A stretch of DNA of 64,000 nt from Echiichthys vipera (GCA_963691815.1 OY829648.1:33083456-33147455), one strand, 5' to 3'; numbered from the stretch's first letter, positions 34,501 through 48,424 are shown. Numbers and translations: made by a program. Notes: a model not told the origin generated them from the letters alone.

Positions 34501-34509
34501 ATCAAATGT

Positions 34510-36641
34510 ATCAAATGGCGTCAAATTTCCTATGTTTTATTAAACACGTCGTATACATAGTAACACTTTTTGGAGCAGTTAGCATTATGGCTAACATTTG
34601 TTTTCATTATCAGTCAATCTGTTAATTATATTTTAGAATTACTCAATATATCTAAACAAGCAGAGAGTTGTGAAAAATGTCCATCACGTTCTCACAGAGC
34701 CCAAGGTGATGTCTTCAAATGCCTTTTTACCAACAAAGATATTCAGTTAGTGTGGGATGATGGAACAGAGAAAAACAACAAATCCTCACATTTGTCAACT
34801 GGAAGTGAATATTTAATATTTATTCTTTAAACGAGACTAAAGACTATGGAGGACTGAACCTGCCAAACTCAAAATGTAATACAGAAATAAATGACTCTAT
34901 AAATAAATGAATATGCCATTAAAAGTGTCAATATAATATTCAAATTAAATATTGGCATTCATTAATTGATAATATGACATTCATTTATATTCATTTTTAA
35001 TTATCTTCTTTTACTTATTTACCTAAATATTAAATTCCCTATGTAATTACTTTCTTGTGATTTTTATTTATTTATTTTAGCATTTACTTTTAAGTTATTT
35101 AAACTATATTTTTAAATGTATTTATTCATTTTTTGTATTAATTAAACCTGCGGTAGGCAGTTTATTTTGGGTGTTATGGGGAAAAAAGCACAATCGTCTT
35201 TCATCATGTTGAAATTCAAATGTTGTGAGCATAAACTAGACTTCTGCGCCTCCCCTTGGAGAATCTAACCCATAACAGAAGACTTTGGCCAATCACAGGT
35301 CATTTCAGAGAGACAGAGAGCGTTCCTAATGGATCAGGAGAGAGAGCTGCAGGAAGAGATCTCACTCTGATTCAAATATGTTGTTTTTTTTCGCTTTTAC
35401 GTACTGCAGCTATAATGAATTGATTTCTGTCTGACCCATGACACACTCTGAATGACAGCCCCCTCATTAGCATAATGAAGATGAGATGTATCAAGAAAAC
35501 AATAATAGTAGAAAATAAATAATAATAATAATAATAATAATAATAGTAAATAAATACATTTAAAAATAATACATACTTAAAAAAAAAAAAAAAAGATATA
35601 ATGATGAATATAATTGTAAAAATAAAGTAAGGGGAATTAATACAGATACATCAATCATCAAATAACATCAATCAATAGAGAAGCTAATTAAAACAGAAAT
35701 ATCAATTTATGCAACATTTCATCAATTAATAAATACCACATTTATTTTTTATATAATTTTGGTGCATTGAATGGCATTTGAATGGATTAATACAATAATA
35801 TATTTACTTATGTTTTTATTTTAGATTTTGGCAGGTTCCGGCCTCCATAAAAGACTAGCTTGTGATATAAATAGAGCCATAGCTCAGACAGGCCTGGCAG
35901 CTGTTGTAACTTATTTAATATGGAGAAATATAAATGTGTCTTGGCTTTAGGAGCAGTCACGTATACATACTGTGTATACAGTATGTATATGTACGCTCAT
36001 AGATTCATTGGGAACTTGCCAGCTAAGAATTTGACAGAAGACAGCTTTGCAGTTTTTGCCTAGGTAAGGCTCTTCCAGCAGCTTTGCCTTGCTTCCAGTC
36101 TTTGTGCTCTTCTAGACTAACTCAGTCCCAGGCCTGTTGCTGCACTGGATTACACTGATATAAGTCCTCGTGGCTGTGAATGCAAATGATGAGTGTATTT
36201 CTTGTAAGTGTAATCTCAGTAGTGCTGCTGTGTCATATGAGATTTTCATAATGACCTGTTTCTGTCTTCCTCATGAGCATTAGCTCAGAATCAGATCAGA
36301 AGTGACGGTAAAGGCAAATAGATGGAGGCCATTCAAGGTAAACGCATCCAAATGTGATGGATTTCAGATTTGATATGGTCAGTGGAATCAACTGTTTTTA
36401 TTTGGGACTTTTCATAATTTTGGGTAGCACAAAGTTCCTCACAGAGAATAAAAACAAAACAAAACTTGAACAACAAAGAAACACCATGAAAACCAAACCT
36501 CCCACCCCATAGATATACACACAGAGATACACAAATACATATCATAGACTGTATAAAAAACATCCGAAGCCTCTCGGTCAGGGCCTGTTCTCTCAACTTG
36601 ATCCAATCGTACCCGCCTATGGGAGCCACCATCGCTGTTGT
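34510..36641. other. AT-rich intron sequence
   Basis: Between 34850 and 35850 the sequence is strongly AT-rich with (AAT)n at 35517-35546, an A run at 35579-35594 and many ATTTA/TAAAT motifs. No family or gene is recognised. 36330-36640 has a short open frame with no domain. Confidence 0.5.
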
Positions 36642-37020
36642 GTTCCTAAACCATATGTTTAGAAAGACCTACTGGCCCCTGTACCAGCTCCTCTCATAGT
36701 AAAGTCCATTCAAGTGGATTACCAAAGTCAATCCCAAAGGAAGGAGCCCTTTGGTACTTATTTTTCTGTGTAGGGACTCTTCTCATGCTGCTGCAGAGGT
36801 TTGCTGATATTTTGAGCAGTATTAGTGGTTAAAAAAGACGTTTTAAGGCCTTCACCATGCTGCCCCGAGCTAATCAGTGTTAGCCACATCCGGCTGTTAG
36901 TGACTCTCCCGGATTTCTCCATTTATCGTTCATACACGAAAAAAAACTGTCTCGATGGCTTATTTGCCGAAAAAGACCCTGGGATGATTTTATGTGTGTG
37001 ATGTGGATGATTTTACAACG
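36642..37020. repeat. Foldback family F, copy with inverted central segment
   Basis: 36642-36770 is the reverse complement of the central segment at about 38396-38505 ('aagacctactggcccctgta', 'ccagctcctctcatag', 'caatcccaaaggaaggagcc'). It is joined to the right arm in direct orientation (from about 36770: 'gactcttctcatgctgctgc' to 'ggctgttagtgactctcccg'). The left arm is missing. Confidence 0.7.
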
Positions 37021-37237
37021 GAATTGCGCCTTAAAACAACAACTTTGTTTGTCTCATCTGGCCCTGCTGGACCTGGCAGGAGCTTTCTTAATTTAATTTA
37101 AACTCATGAAATATTATCCTCTTTCTGTTCTCTGTCTGCTCGGGCTGGGTTGACAGAGAGAAGAAGGAAGTTGGCCTCTGGCTTTGCTCCTAGACAGAAT
37201 TTATCTAGCAACAGCCAGCTGTCACTATGTGACACAT

Positions 37238-38205
<968 letters not shown>

Positions 38206-38255
38206 CCATTTCATATCTGTCCTATATAAAAAAGGCTTGAAAAACCGCCACAAAA
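38206..38255 (+). mobile_element. SINE tail fragment (family S3)
   Basis: 'ccccatttcatatctgtcct' followed by 'aaaaaaggcttgaaaaaccg' matches the tail of the SINE at 32965-33098. The rest of the element is missing. Confidence 0.55.
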
Positions 38256-38266
38256 AAAAAGTCGGT

Positions 38267-38835
38267 AACAGCTGAATGCGGCTAACACTGATTAGCTCGG
38301 GGCAGTACGGTGAAAGCATAAAATGTCTTTTTTAGCCACTAACACTGCTCAAAGTAACAGCAAACCTCTGCAGCAGCATGAGAAGAGCCCTCATGCAGGA
38401 AACAAAGCAGCAATGGGCTCCTTCCTTTGGGATTAACTTTGGTATTCCACTTGAATGGACTTTTCTATGAGAGGAGCTGGTACAGGGGCCAGTAGGTAAA
38501 TCTTTAAAACACTCTTTTAATAAACTCCAGGTTCACTAACTACATCGTTGGTGCTTTGTTTTCTGTGTAGGGACTCTTCTCATGCTGCTGCAGAGGATTG
38601 CTGTTACTTTGAGCAGTATTAGTGGTTAAAAGAAGCTGTTTTAATGCATTCACTGTACTGCGCATAGCTAATCAGTGTTAGCTGCATTCGGTTGTTAGAG
38701 TCTGTTAGTGACCCTCTCGGATTCCTCCATTAATAGTTGTTACAAGAAATAAATTGTCTCAATGGTTATTTGATGAGTGTATTTGCAGAAAAAGACCCTG
38801 GGAGGATTTAACGTTGGAATTTCACTTGAACCTGC
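38267..38835. repeat. Foldback family F, both arms
   Basis: Arm 38267-38390 and arm 38570-38696 are inverted copies, by eye close to 87% identical over about 125 bp: 'cttctcatgctgctgcagag', 'gttactttgagcagt', 'gctaatcagtgttagc'. The spacer is about 179 bp and contains 'ctccttcctttgggatt' and 'gaggagctggtacaggggcc'. The right side continues beyond the arm to about 38835 with 'gaaaaagaccctggga'. Single-arm relatives are at 17292-17560 and 36642-37020. Confidence 0.85.
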
Positions 38836-38994
38836 TGATGTATTGGCCAATGCCGATTATTTAAAAATAGCAAAAATCGGTCCAGATTACTAATTTGTTT
38901 ACAGAGTTAGTTTGGCCCATGTCCCCTCTGCTAACAGGAAGGGGCAGGATTTATGACCTATCTGTAACCAGCCACAAGGAGGTGATCCAGATAA

Positions 38995-39345
38995 TTTGAC
39001 TTCACTTTTGGGGAACGGTCAAGCCTTCCAGTTTTTGGTGCATCCGTCTGTCAGTCCATTCATCCCTCCCATTCTTGTGAACGTGTGACATTGTAAGCAG
39101 GAACCCCTGAAGGGAATTTCTTAAAAAGTGGCACAAATGTCCACTTGGATGAGGTCAAAGGTCAAGGACACCGTGACCTCACAAAATGAGTTGTCCATAA
39201 CTCAAAAATTCCTACATTAATTATGACAACATTTTGTACAAATGTCTAATCCTTCAAAGTCTTCATTACATATATATTCAAAAAGTCTGGATAGTTTGGA
39301 TGTAAACTGCATCTTGACTGATTGGTGGAGGCATAAAACCACATG
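38995..39345 (+). repeat. Dispersed repeat family A, copy 2
   Basis: Shares ordered blocks with 225-545: 'gaggtcaaaggtcaagg', 'taattatgacaacattttgt', 'aaatgtctaatccttcaaag', 'tcttcattacatatatattc' and 'ttggtggaggcataaaac'. The order of blocks is permuted slightly. Non-coding. Confidence 0.55.
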
Positions 39346-39804
39346 GCATTACTTTAAACAGAGATCAAACACACATCAATCCCAGTTGTAAATACTAAAT
39401 CCAATTTGTGGATTTATTACTTGAGTGACTTGTTCGTCAGGATGGTTTTTGGCCAGATGTGTCTAATGCCTGACCAGTGAAATTAGTCCAGTATGTTGTG
39501 TCAAATGTGTGTCCTCACCTGCCCTGTGGCCCTGCCAACCCTTCAAACTGTTTCATTAGTCCGGCTGCCAGTAGAGACTTTCCTTTGCCCATTCTGACGT
39601 AAATGGGATTTTTCAAGGCCTTTATTTTTACACAGCAAACATTCTGAGAAAAATACTGCTCTTATCACTTATGATTCACGATAGGTGATAGTTTAAGAAT
39701 ACTTGAAAAAGCCTCAGTCCAGACACATCTTTAACAATCATATCAGTCATAATGCTCCGTCCTGTTCTCTATCCACAGCTTCCCTATTATGATGTAAGAC
39801 ATGT

Positions 39805-39808
39805 AGTG

Positions 39809-39871
<63 letters not shown>
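39805..39871. repeat. (GT)n microsatellite
   Basis: GT repeat of about 33 units with a single TTT interruption. Confidence 0.97.
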
Positions 39872-39873
<2 letters not shown>

Positions 39874-40984
39874 CTGCCTGACCTTTCAGAGGAGAACTAA
39901 TGTTATGAGCCTTTTTTCCAGTGAGGATATTGATCAGGTCCCAGTAATGCATTGATCAAGCTGCACTTGTGTGGCACATTTAGGTTTGGGGTTCTTGGGA
40001 AATACACCTTGCCCATTGCTGAGTAGCTCAATCAATCTACACTCCATTATTTGATTATATTCATTTATTTTATATCCCACAGCCCCAGTACTGTATCTCA
40101 AGATGTTAACTTGCACACTTTTGAACCATTAAAATTTTGATTTTGGCTTTAGAAATGTTTAACCATTAACCACTGACCTTTCTGAAAATACAACACTAAA
40201 ACCAGACCAATACATTTGCATGCCAGTTTATTGGATGTAATTGTGTTATCACAGATATATTGTAACCCGTTTATATGATGGCAGATACTGTAAATTCTCC
40301 TTCGTTTCCCTCAACTGCAGTGAGAACCAGGCTATTTTTATGATGCATAGCATTTACAAATCTAATAACATTTAAGACATAAAACATCCTCTGGAGATTA
40401 AATAATTTTGACTTTATGAGAATACTCTACTTATACCCTTTTATCCCACAATACAATGCAAAGGGAGTGCAGGAGGTGCTCACACCTCCTCCAGGAGCAC
40501 CCCAGGAGGTGCAAGTGCCAATTTGACAAAGTGGCCAAATGGTGGAATTATTATTAATGATTTTTAGACATGAAAGTTAAGCTTTTTTTGGCTACAGACT
40601 GACTGACATCCAACATCACACGTATGGTTTCATTTCCTGATATCCTGAGATATTATTTGTTTCTATACTTACATATGATTCATAGGCTATGTATAGTGGC
40701 CTACACACTTTATAAATGGAGTAGGCTATGTAGTGTGGAGTTAGGACACAGTTTAACAAGTCTACAGTAATGCTACCATCTCATTATCCTTTTTCAAGTT
40801 TAATGAATTAAATATTGAAAAATCACATATGTATTTTGTTATTTAATATCTGGGCTAAATTCTTGCATTAGCATGCTAATTTATAGACGATGACAATGCT
40901 AATGCCGATGCATGTCAGCATGCTAACATGCTAATTTATAAAAACAAAAAAAAAGCACAACGTACTAACGTACTAAGGCCAATT
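39872..40984. other. Intron sequence, nothing recognised
   Basis: A short repeated 'gcaggaggtgctcacacctc' with 'caggaggtgcaagtgc' lies near 40470-40520, and 'catgctaatttata' occurs twice near 40875 and 40930. No gene or family is supported. Confidence 0.45.
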
Positions 40985-41515
40985 GGAATAAGCCCTTTGA
41001 GACCATCCTGGTTTGGTTCCATTGTATTTTACTCACAGTTCAGTCTGGTAACGTGCAACAGAGAAAATATGGAGAAGTTTGCCATGCGAATGTCCAATCT
41101 GCGTTGATTTTAGGCGAGTTTGACGCAACACATGCAAATCCGACCTTATCTAGACACATTTTCAGACAGCGGTAGCCCTAAATCTGTTAGCCGCTCACCA
41201 ACGCTTTTTTCTCTTGGATCCTTCTGTTGAATATGGACCGGGCACCTGAAATTGCTCCTTTGATCCGTAAATTCACGTTACACAAACTGATAATTTTTAT
41301 TAATCAAATGTCCTTTACCGACAGTATTGTTTACTTTCTGAGCTTTGCCCCAACGCTGTTAGTAGGTCATACCCTTTGTTGATCTGATTGGTTGATTTGG
41401 CCCGTATCTTGGTGATAGACAGATGGTTTATCCAATCAGCAATCAGTATTTTCGCCCCTTCGCAAAAATTCTCCAAACCAGAGTTCAGATGGATATGCTG
41501 AGACAATGAGAATCA
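40985..41515 (-). repeat. Dispersed repeat family M, copy 2
   Basis: Reverse orientation to 7855-8280. Visible blocks: 'ccattgtattttactcacag', 'cagtctggtaacgtgcaaca', 'atatggaccgggcacctgaa', 'gtttactttctgagctttgc', 'ttgatctgattggttgattt', 'gtgatagacagatggtttat' and the end 'gatatgctgagacaatg'. Non-coding. Outer ends agree with the 57.3 kb copy. Confidence 0.75.
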
Positions 41516-42700
41516 ATCAATCTAAAGGAGTCAGGTTAGATGGGAATGTCATCAGTTTTCCAGAGATTTAGTCATAAACCAAAGTATTGAACACGACAAT
41601 TGGAAACATTGAAACCACAAATGTCTTTACAAAATATTGTGCCAATGAGTATATTTTGAGAGATTTCACTGGATATATGAGAACTGTGACAGCAACTAAA
41701 GCCATCATAGAAGCAGTTAGGATTTGTGTTAATAATGAATCAGTTGTCAGTTAATCACTGTTAATAATCTTACCAATTAAAAATGTATTAACCAATAATG
41801 CAGGAAGTGGTTGTTAGCTATCTGAGGCTCATGCTAACAGTAAACTAGCATCTGGAACAGAAGCAGCTGCCTGGTGAACGCAGGTTAAGAGCCCAGTGTC
41901 AGACAACATGACTTGTGCTTTTAACTAAATTAACACAGAAGTGATGAACTGAATTAGTGACACCTGCTCTAAGTATGAATGCATTTTAGCAGTGGCAGTA
42001 AATGGCGTGACAGGGCTAACGTTAGCTACACAAAACAACACATCACTCTGTTCTGCAGACAGGCGCTCCGCAGTTTCAAATGTAGTAGTCATTATTTTGT
42101 TAATAAAGTAAATTGGTGTTTACATGTTACTCTTTTCCCTCCTGATGAAGACAACTTCGATTTCATTCTGATTGAAGTCAGATGAATGATTAATTGATTA
42201 TTGATTGTTAAGGCTGACTATTTATCAAAGAAAATGCTTAAAATTGCGAAAGTGGTGGGATGACTGAGAGACCGACATTGCCATCCACTAACATGGCTGT
42301 AAATAGTTCAGTGTTTCTGTGCAACAGAGGCTCAATTTGTTCAGCTAATAAGATAGAACAAAGTCAAACGTTGTTATCTGACTGCTCTGACATTACAGCA
42401 GCTTCAGGCTACAGCTCCTGATCTGTTCATGTAGTTATCTCTGCTGTTATGCTGTGCTGGCTGAATATGAGAGACTGGGAACCACCCACTGCTGCCCAGC
42501 AACATCTGAAAGCCCCATGCTTAGTTCTGCCCCACTTCCCTCTATATTACGAGCAGACAGCTCTAACATCATGGAGCAGCATGAGTGTTTTTGAACATGA
42601 CCATGGATAATATATGAGCATTTACACAGAGCTGCTAGAGCCCATCAGAGAGAGCGGAAGGTGCTTCTTCTCTATGGCCAACATCAGTAATGTATATTTA
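41516..42700. other. Intron sequence, nothing recognised
   Basis: No gene or repeat family identified. An open frame at 41979-42185 shows no domain. Confidence 0.45.
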
Positions 42701-43000
42701 TATATATATATAGCTTTGTAATCAATGAATCGCGATTAATTGCATATCAATATTTGGCAGAAGCGACATTTTTCAATTTTAAATGATGTAATATAATATA
42801 TATATAATATATTATAAAAAATAAAACAGTGCTTAGTACAGTATATTCAAGAAAAGTGGAAACCTAACATTGCAAAAATATTTAGAATAATATCCTTGGC
42901 AAAAAATAAACAGTTTAACAGAGTGCTTTTTCTTGATGTTTTCAAAAATACAGAAACAAAAATGATCCATCAACTAATGACAGTCCCTCCCAGGAGCTCC

Positions 43001-43036
43001 TAACGTTAGCTGCAGCATGTTCAGTTTTGTCTGTGC
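43001..43036. repeat. 36 bp tandem repeat, first unit (array split by hAT element)
   Basis: Unit 'taacgttagctgcagcatgt' + 'tcagttttgtctgtgc'. The same unit occurs three more times, the last partial, immediately after the hAT element, from 44393 to about 44490. Confidence 0.85.
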
Positions 43037-43440
43037 TAACCAGTGTTGCGAGTAAGGCATTTAAGGTTAACAGCGTTACTAACACCTTTCTTTTTTCAGT
43101 AACGGGGTAATCTAACTAATTACTATTTCAGCAGTTACAGTGTCGTTACCATTACTGAACGTTAAATAAAGTGCGTTACTATGAATTGATTGAATCAACT
43201 GCGTAATCCGAAACCTTGGCTCCATGCTCCACACACAAACTGCTAGCGAGGAGACCGGCTGGGTTAACAACCAGATAAGCGATTGGCTAAGGCAGAGTCA
43301 TGTTTCATGGTAGCCAATCATAGCCAGTGTTTTTACACACACGCCAGGACATGCGCGCCCTACACACACACACACACACAAACTGAACCGAAGAAGCAGC
43401 AGAAATGGCGAGTCCGGAGCAATCTGATGAAAAGCTGGCA

Positions 43441-43565
43441 TTTTTTAAGTGGTGATATATGCACCACTTCAAATTCATTGAGGTCGAAGGCTGGAACGTG
43501 CATGTAAAGTGTACATTATGTCCAGGAGTGAAGACTTTGTCCACATCTGTTGTAAGCAACTCTAA
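43441..43565 (+). pseudogene. BED zinc finger of a hAT transposase
   Basis: Translation reads 'FKFIEVEGWNVHVKCTLCPG' then 'VKTLSTSVVSNSN', with one stop after 'FFKW'. The Cys-x-x-Cys pair in 'CTLC' and the following K-x-L-S-T-S are typical of BED fingers at the N-terminus of hAT transposases. The expected His pair downstream lies beyond the SINE insertion, around 43890-43930. Confidence 0.65.
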
Positions 43566-43576
43566 TGTAGTGAATC

Positions 43577-43892
43577 TCAGGCCATAGGTGACTCGGCTGG
43601 GAACAAGAGGGTCGCGGGTTCGAGTCCCTGTGTGGACCATGAATGGAGTGTGGACTGGTGGCTGGAGAGGTGCCAGTCCTGGGCACTGCCGAGGTGCTGT
43701 TGAGCAAGGCACCGAACCCCCAACTGCTCGGGGCGCTGAGCTATTGGCAGCCCCCTTGCTCTGACATCTCTCCATTAATTGCATGTATACAGGTCCTGTT
43801 TGTGCATGTGTGTATTTCGGGCCTGTGTGTGTGTAACCTGTATAATAATAACAGAGTGAAAAAATTGAATTTAATAAAAGGAATTCTTCTTC
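43577..43892 (+). mobile_element. tRNA-derived SINE (family S1), inside a hAT element
   Basis: Head 'ccataggtgactcggctggg', a clear B box 'ggttcgagtcc' (43617-43627), body 'gtggactggtggctgg', 'gctgttgagcaaggcaccga', 'tctgacatctctccattaat', 'gtatttcgggcc', 'aacctgtataataataaca' and tail 'aaaaggaattcttcttc'. A short 'atctca' on both sides (about 43574 and 43893) may be its target duplication. It interrupts the BED finger coding sequence. Confidence 0.85.
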
Positions 43893-44388
43893 ATCTCACA
43901 GCGACACAGGCGTCGCATCTACAAATACACTGATACCTCCACCCCCCAAAGAGAAACAGGCTGTCTGACAAGAGGTTTGAAATGCTGCTGCTTCTTAGAT
44001 ACAGTCAGTTGTTTTAGGCTACATAGGTTAGCAGGATACATGAATAGATGAATGTTTTGGAAGGAGTGTATGGATGGGTAGATGAATATCTTGGAGCTGT
44101 AGTTCAATCTTTAAAAGCACTCTATGTTGTTTAACTATTTACTTTTTTAATGAAGGAAAAACTTGAAATACAGCAGCCTATATATTTTAACTGTCTTGTG
44201 AAAACTGCTCAGAAAAATCCAAATCCTTTGACATACAGCAATTTTTTTAACATAACGCAAATAGTTACTTTCCTGGTAACTAGTTACTTTTGTTATAGAG
44301 TGATTCAGTTACGAACTCAGTTACTTTTTGGAACAAGGAGTGAGTAACTATAACTAATTACTTTTTTAAAGTAAGGTTACCAACACTG

Positions 44389-44492
44389 GTGCTAATGTTA
44401 GCTGCAGCATGTTCAGCATTGTCTGTGCTAAGGTTAGCTGCAGCATGTTCAGCGTTGTCTGTGCTAATGTTAGCTGCAACATGTTCTCCACC
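44389..44492. repeat. 36 bp tandem repeat, remaining units
   Basis: Units 'taatgttagctgcagcatgt'+'tcagcattgtctgtgc', 'taaggttagctgcagcatgt'+'tcagcgttgtctgtgc' and a partial third ('taatgttagctgcaacatgt'). Same unit as 43001-43036. Confidence 0.85.
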
Positions 44493-47400
44493 CCCATGTT
44501 GGGGTGGAGCTCCAGTGGGGGGTGGTTTTTTACCCAGCCGTGCTCTTGTCAATGACTCCACTCGGCCGTTTCTTAGAACTCAAATGTCGCTCACTGAACC
44601 CAGCAACAACTCATCATCTGCCTCTCATCGGTTTCATATTTCTCGTGTTGTGTCCTGTACGCCAGTGCTACGGGCCGGGCGGGAACTCATGCAATGAGCA
44701 ACGTTCTGAGTGCAAAAATAAATTGTGATTGATTGCGTCATTTTTTTGTTGTGTTATTTTTTCTGCAATTAATTAATCGTAATTAACGCCGAGCCCTAAA
44801 ATATATAAATAGTTAATAGAGGCAAGTTCCCCCCAGAGTCCATTATTAGTGAATGAGGACCCAATGAAATACAGTAACACACTGAGGCTGATATTATTCC
44901 TAAACCTGAGTGAACATTTATTCTTCATAGATCAACACACATGGCTTTAATTAGGCCCTATGCTGTGCGGGGACAGTTCGGCTCCAAAGCACATAACTTA
45001 ACTTGTGGTGACTTTGGGTCTGACTCAGAGGCGGACGCATTGTCTCCCTCCTCCCTCTCTTCGGTTTGTTCCTTCATCCACACGTAACCGCACTTGTTGC
45101 TCCTGAAACCAGAGTTTTTTGTAATCGGAGTCCAGGGTGAACTTTTTGGAAAAGTCTGGTGTCAGCAGTCATGTGAGGACAGGAAAACCGTGGAAAACTG
45201 TAATTTCTTGTCGACATTGTTTGACGTCACACTGTGCGACGGTAAGTTGTATCCATGGAGACTTGTGGGGCACTCTAGACTTGACCAGCTGACAGAGTTG
45301 CTGTTACGGAAGACTGAGCCAAAATACTGGTGATATTGAGCAACTAATCAGCATTTTGTGTGTGTCTCATGAGAAGTAACTCAACTTTGCTGTCAGTCCA
45401 CAGGAAGGAATCTGCCCGGTCTCGGTTCCCCATTGTTGTTTTTCCTGTATGAATTTTTCCAACCTTGTGATTGGCTAAAATTGCCTTTCTGTTGAATGTG
45501 GAATGACATTGTTCGAGGCGTTATTTGCAGTTTCATGTTGATGGAGAAATTTTTTTTTATCACACTGGGGGTGTGGACAGGAATTATTTTTTAACTGGGG
45601 GCCATAAAAGTTGTACCTGTGTTCATGTGGACTAGGCCTAATTTGCACGTCAATATATTCAGTGGAATTGTTGTTTTTGTCACAGGTACCTTACAAGAAT
45701 ATTATGTGGTGATACAGCAACATAATTGTTTGCCTGAACAAGGTGGATTTTTTTTTTATGCTTCCTCATAGGAAACAAAAACATCAGCTAATGATGTTGC
45801 GCATTATATATATATACTGTATATAAAACCTTCCATCCCCATATATATTGAATATCTTGATAACGATAGTCTTTATGAAATAACCACATGGTAAGTCATT
45901 TTTTCCATACTCCTGTGGATTAAAAACTTCAGAACTGAGCATTTTCTCATTCTCATTTCTCATTCCTTCTCATCAACTTTAGAACAAAATGACCAGTTTT
46001 GAGTTAAATTATTGAGAAAAAAATGCTATGCATGCAAACAAATAGTGTTGTGTAAAAGTGAAATCTTTAAATGATGTTCACATCAGATTTTCAGAGAAAT
46101 TTGAGTTAGAATATGCTTGTTATTATCAATTAAGACGGCGCCATTGTGTTGACTGAATCAATGTCATGTGCATTGTGAATATAAGTGAAATCTGCAAACT
46201 TGTTTAATTCTATTATTTTCCATCGTAACTGTTTCCCCAGCTGGACATTATTGCAAACAAACATTGTGATTTCATTGAAATTGGCAATACATAATCATGA
46301 GACTGCCACTTCCTGTTCTTATTCACAGCTCAACAAACAAAGTTTCTCAAACATTTTTTAAACACAGTCTGATGAATACAATACAGTTTGAGAGCTTCTG
46401 ACTGCAGAACACTGCAACTTTTCTTTTTTTACTTGTAATGCCTTAAAACAAAGTGACTCCCACCCTGTCATGGCGTACATATGGTAAACAGCTCAAGCAG
46501 AAAATGATTTTGCCTTTTCAGCTAGTTTGATCTGATTTATCATCACAGGAGGCCTGCAGGCTGGAAACTCTTCAATATTTTACAAGAGGACAGAAAAAAC
46601 AGACACAATGTGATATGGTAAAGAGGCGGTTTTCCATCTCATAGATCATTGCTCAGTTCCATGTGATCTAAATGATGTGTGCAGAGTGAGGATCAAACTC
46701 CATTTGGCTTAAAGTGCTAACAGATAACTCCCCTGTTCTGACTTGGCATTATGAAGTAAATGTTGATTGCACAATGTAATGGCTATAGAAATGTGAAAGC
46801 AGCATTACAGCTTCACTACTTCCTTCTTACCTTTCACAATAAAAGCCCTAGACATGTAAGTCCAGAGTTACACCATCACTGCTTACCAGAGTGCATTTCT
46901 GGTTCAAATTGGGGTTCTTACAGGCGTGTCTTACTTCGGACAGTACAAAGGCAGCTAGCAGTAGCCATGTTGCTAGTGATATGAAGTAACTGATGGATCC
47001 ATAAATAAGTCATAGAGTGTGGTCTTTACCTACTCTGTAAAGTGTCCTGAGATAACTTTTGTTATGATTTGACACTATAAATAGAATTTAATTTAATTTA
47101 AATTAATCCAGTGACTGGAGAGCCAGCCTGACTAGCTCCATCGACGTGTTCATGTGAAAATCCACAGCAGAAAATGTGTTGTCAGCGTCTTCGTTGTTGT
47201 AAACAGATGAAATGTGTCATGTGTTGTTGGGAACTTAAGCTCTGAGGAAAACAGAAAGAGATCCCTATCTGGTTGTGTCTGTGACAGCGGCATCAACAAT
47301 AACACTGGGGAACACTACAAGGTGGTCAAATGTCTAATGCTCCATTCACACTGCAGCTCCAAGTGACCTATTTCAGATTTTTATGCTCATATGTGACCCA

Positions 47401-47973
47401 TATTCTCATTTGACAGTGTGAACAGCACAAGTCACTTTGAATCTGACATTTTCCTATCAGAATCTGAACAGCCAGGTCCCATTTAATGTGACTTTGACAT
47501 CATTCTGACCGTTTTGTAAATAAATGACAAATAAAGTTGATTGAAAAAAAGTGTGCCACAGGCAGGAGCCAGGAACAGATTTGAAACGACAGCAGTGAAG
47601 CAGGCGGCCAGTGGAGGGAGAGTGAGGTTTTAGACCTCATTAGTATTTGGGGTGACACTTCGGTGCAAGCTAGACTTGAAGGGATCACCTGCTCACAAAT
47701 TTGCCAGCTGCCACCACACACAGTTTTTAGCATTAAGCCATAAAGTCCTATAATACCGGTTGCCGTTGCCATGTTCGTAACCATAAACACCGTTCTGGTG
47801 GGATGTCATCAATGATCAACTGTGCATGCAGGTGCTGTTCACACAGGAATCTGTGAGACGAAATGTGAACGGACAAACAAAAAAATCAGATTTGTGCATC
47901 AAGACCTGCAGTGGGAACGGGAGCCTCTGGGCATGACACTGACACTGTTCCATTTGTAGCTTGCTACCATGGG
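44493..47973. other. Intron sequence, little recognised
   Basis: 'attaattaatcgtaattaac' followed by 'gccgagcccta' at 44768-44799 looks like the right end of an older hAT element that may enclose the nest at 43-44.4 kb. 47335-47510 and 47815-47935 have the look of a diverged fish DNA element. An open frame at 45094-45333 shows no domain. No gene is supported. Confidence 0.4.
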
Positions 47974-47974
47974 A

Positions 47975-48007
<33 letters not shown>

Positions 48008-48022
48008 TATGTATGTGTGTGT
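47974..48022. repeat. (GT)n microsatellite
   Basis: GT repeat with TAT interruptions. Confidence 0.95.
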
Positions 48023-48302
48023 AAAAAGACAATCTTAATATGAGAAGTAATCTAGACCAACTTCGAACAGCTTAATATTTATTTTTTATTTAATAATTTT
48101 CTGCAAATGAAAGAGTGACTTAATAATTCTGCTTTTATTTCATGAGCTTTGTAGGAGCACACATCACATGTGGTGGGAGGACTCGTGTCATTACATATAT
48201 TGTTGTAATGAAACAGAATCTAATTCACTCTGCAGTCCGATGCTTTAAAAATTTCAAAACATATGCAGTTATAGCCAAGAAAATCAGTGTCTAGTTATCT
48301 AA

Positions 48303-48303
<1 letters not shown>

Positions 48304-48388
<85 letters not shown>

Positions 48389-48392
48389 TACA

Positions 48393-48424
<32 letters not shown>
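48304..48424. repeat. (CA)n microsatellite
   Basis: About 60 CA units with 'cgcacatacacgcacata' interruptions near the centre-right. Confidence 0.97.

Larger units (their letters stand above)
43041..44388 (+). mobile_element. hAT element remnant with 8 bp target duplication
   Basis: Termini 'cagtgttg' (43041) and 'caacactg' (44388) are exact inverses. Flanks 'gtgctaac' (43033-43040) and 'gtgctaat' (44389-44396) match 7 of 8. Subterminal regions hold many 'agttac/gtaact' motifs. A BED-type zinc finger remnant is at 43441-43565, so this derives from an autonomous element, but most of the transposase is gone. A SINE (43577-43892) sits inside it. Confidence 0.85.

Noticed and set aside
43577..43892. 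Functional tRNA gene
   Set aside because: A B box is present but no cloverleaf can be completed; the body and tail are those of a SINE.
45094..45333. Possible small protein of 79 codons
   Set aside because: No domain, no splice or promoter context; flanking sequence resembles a dispersed DNA element.
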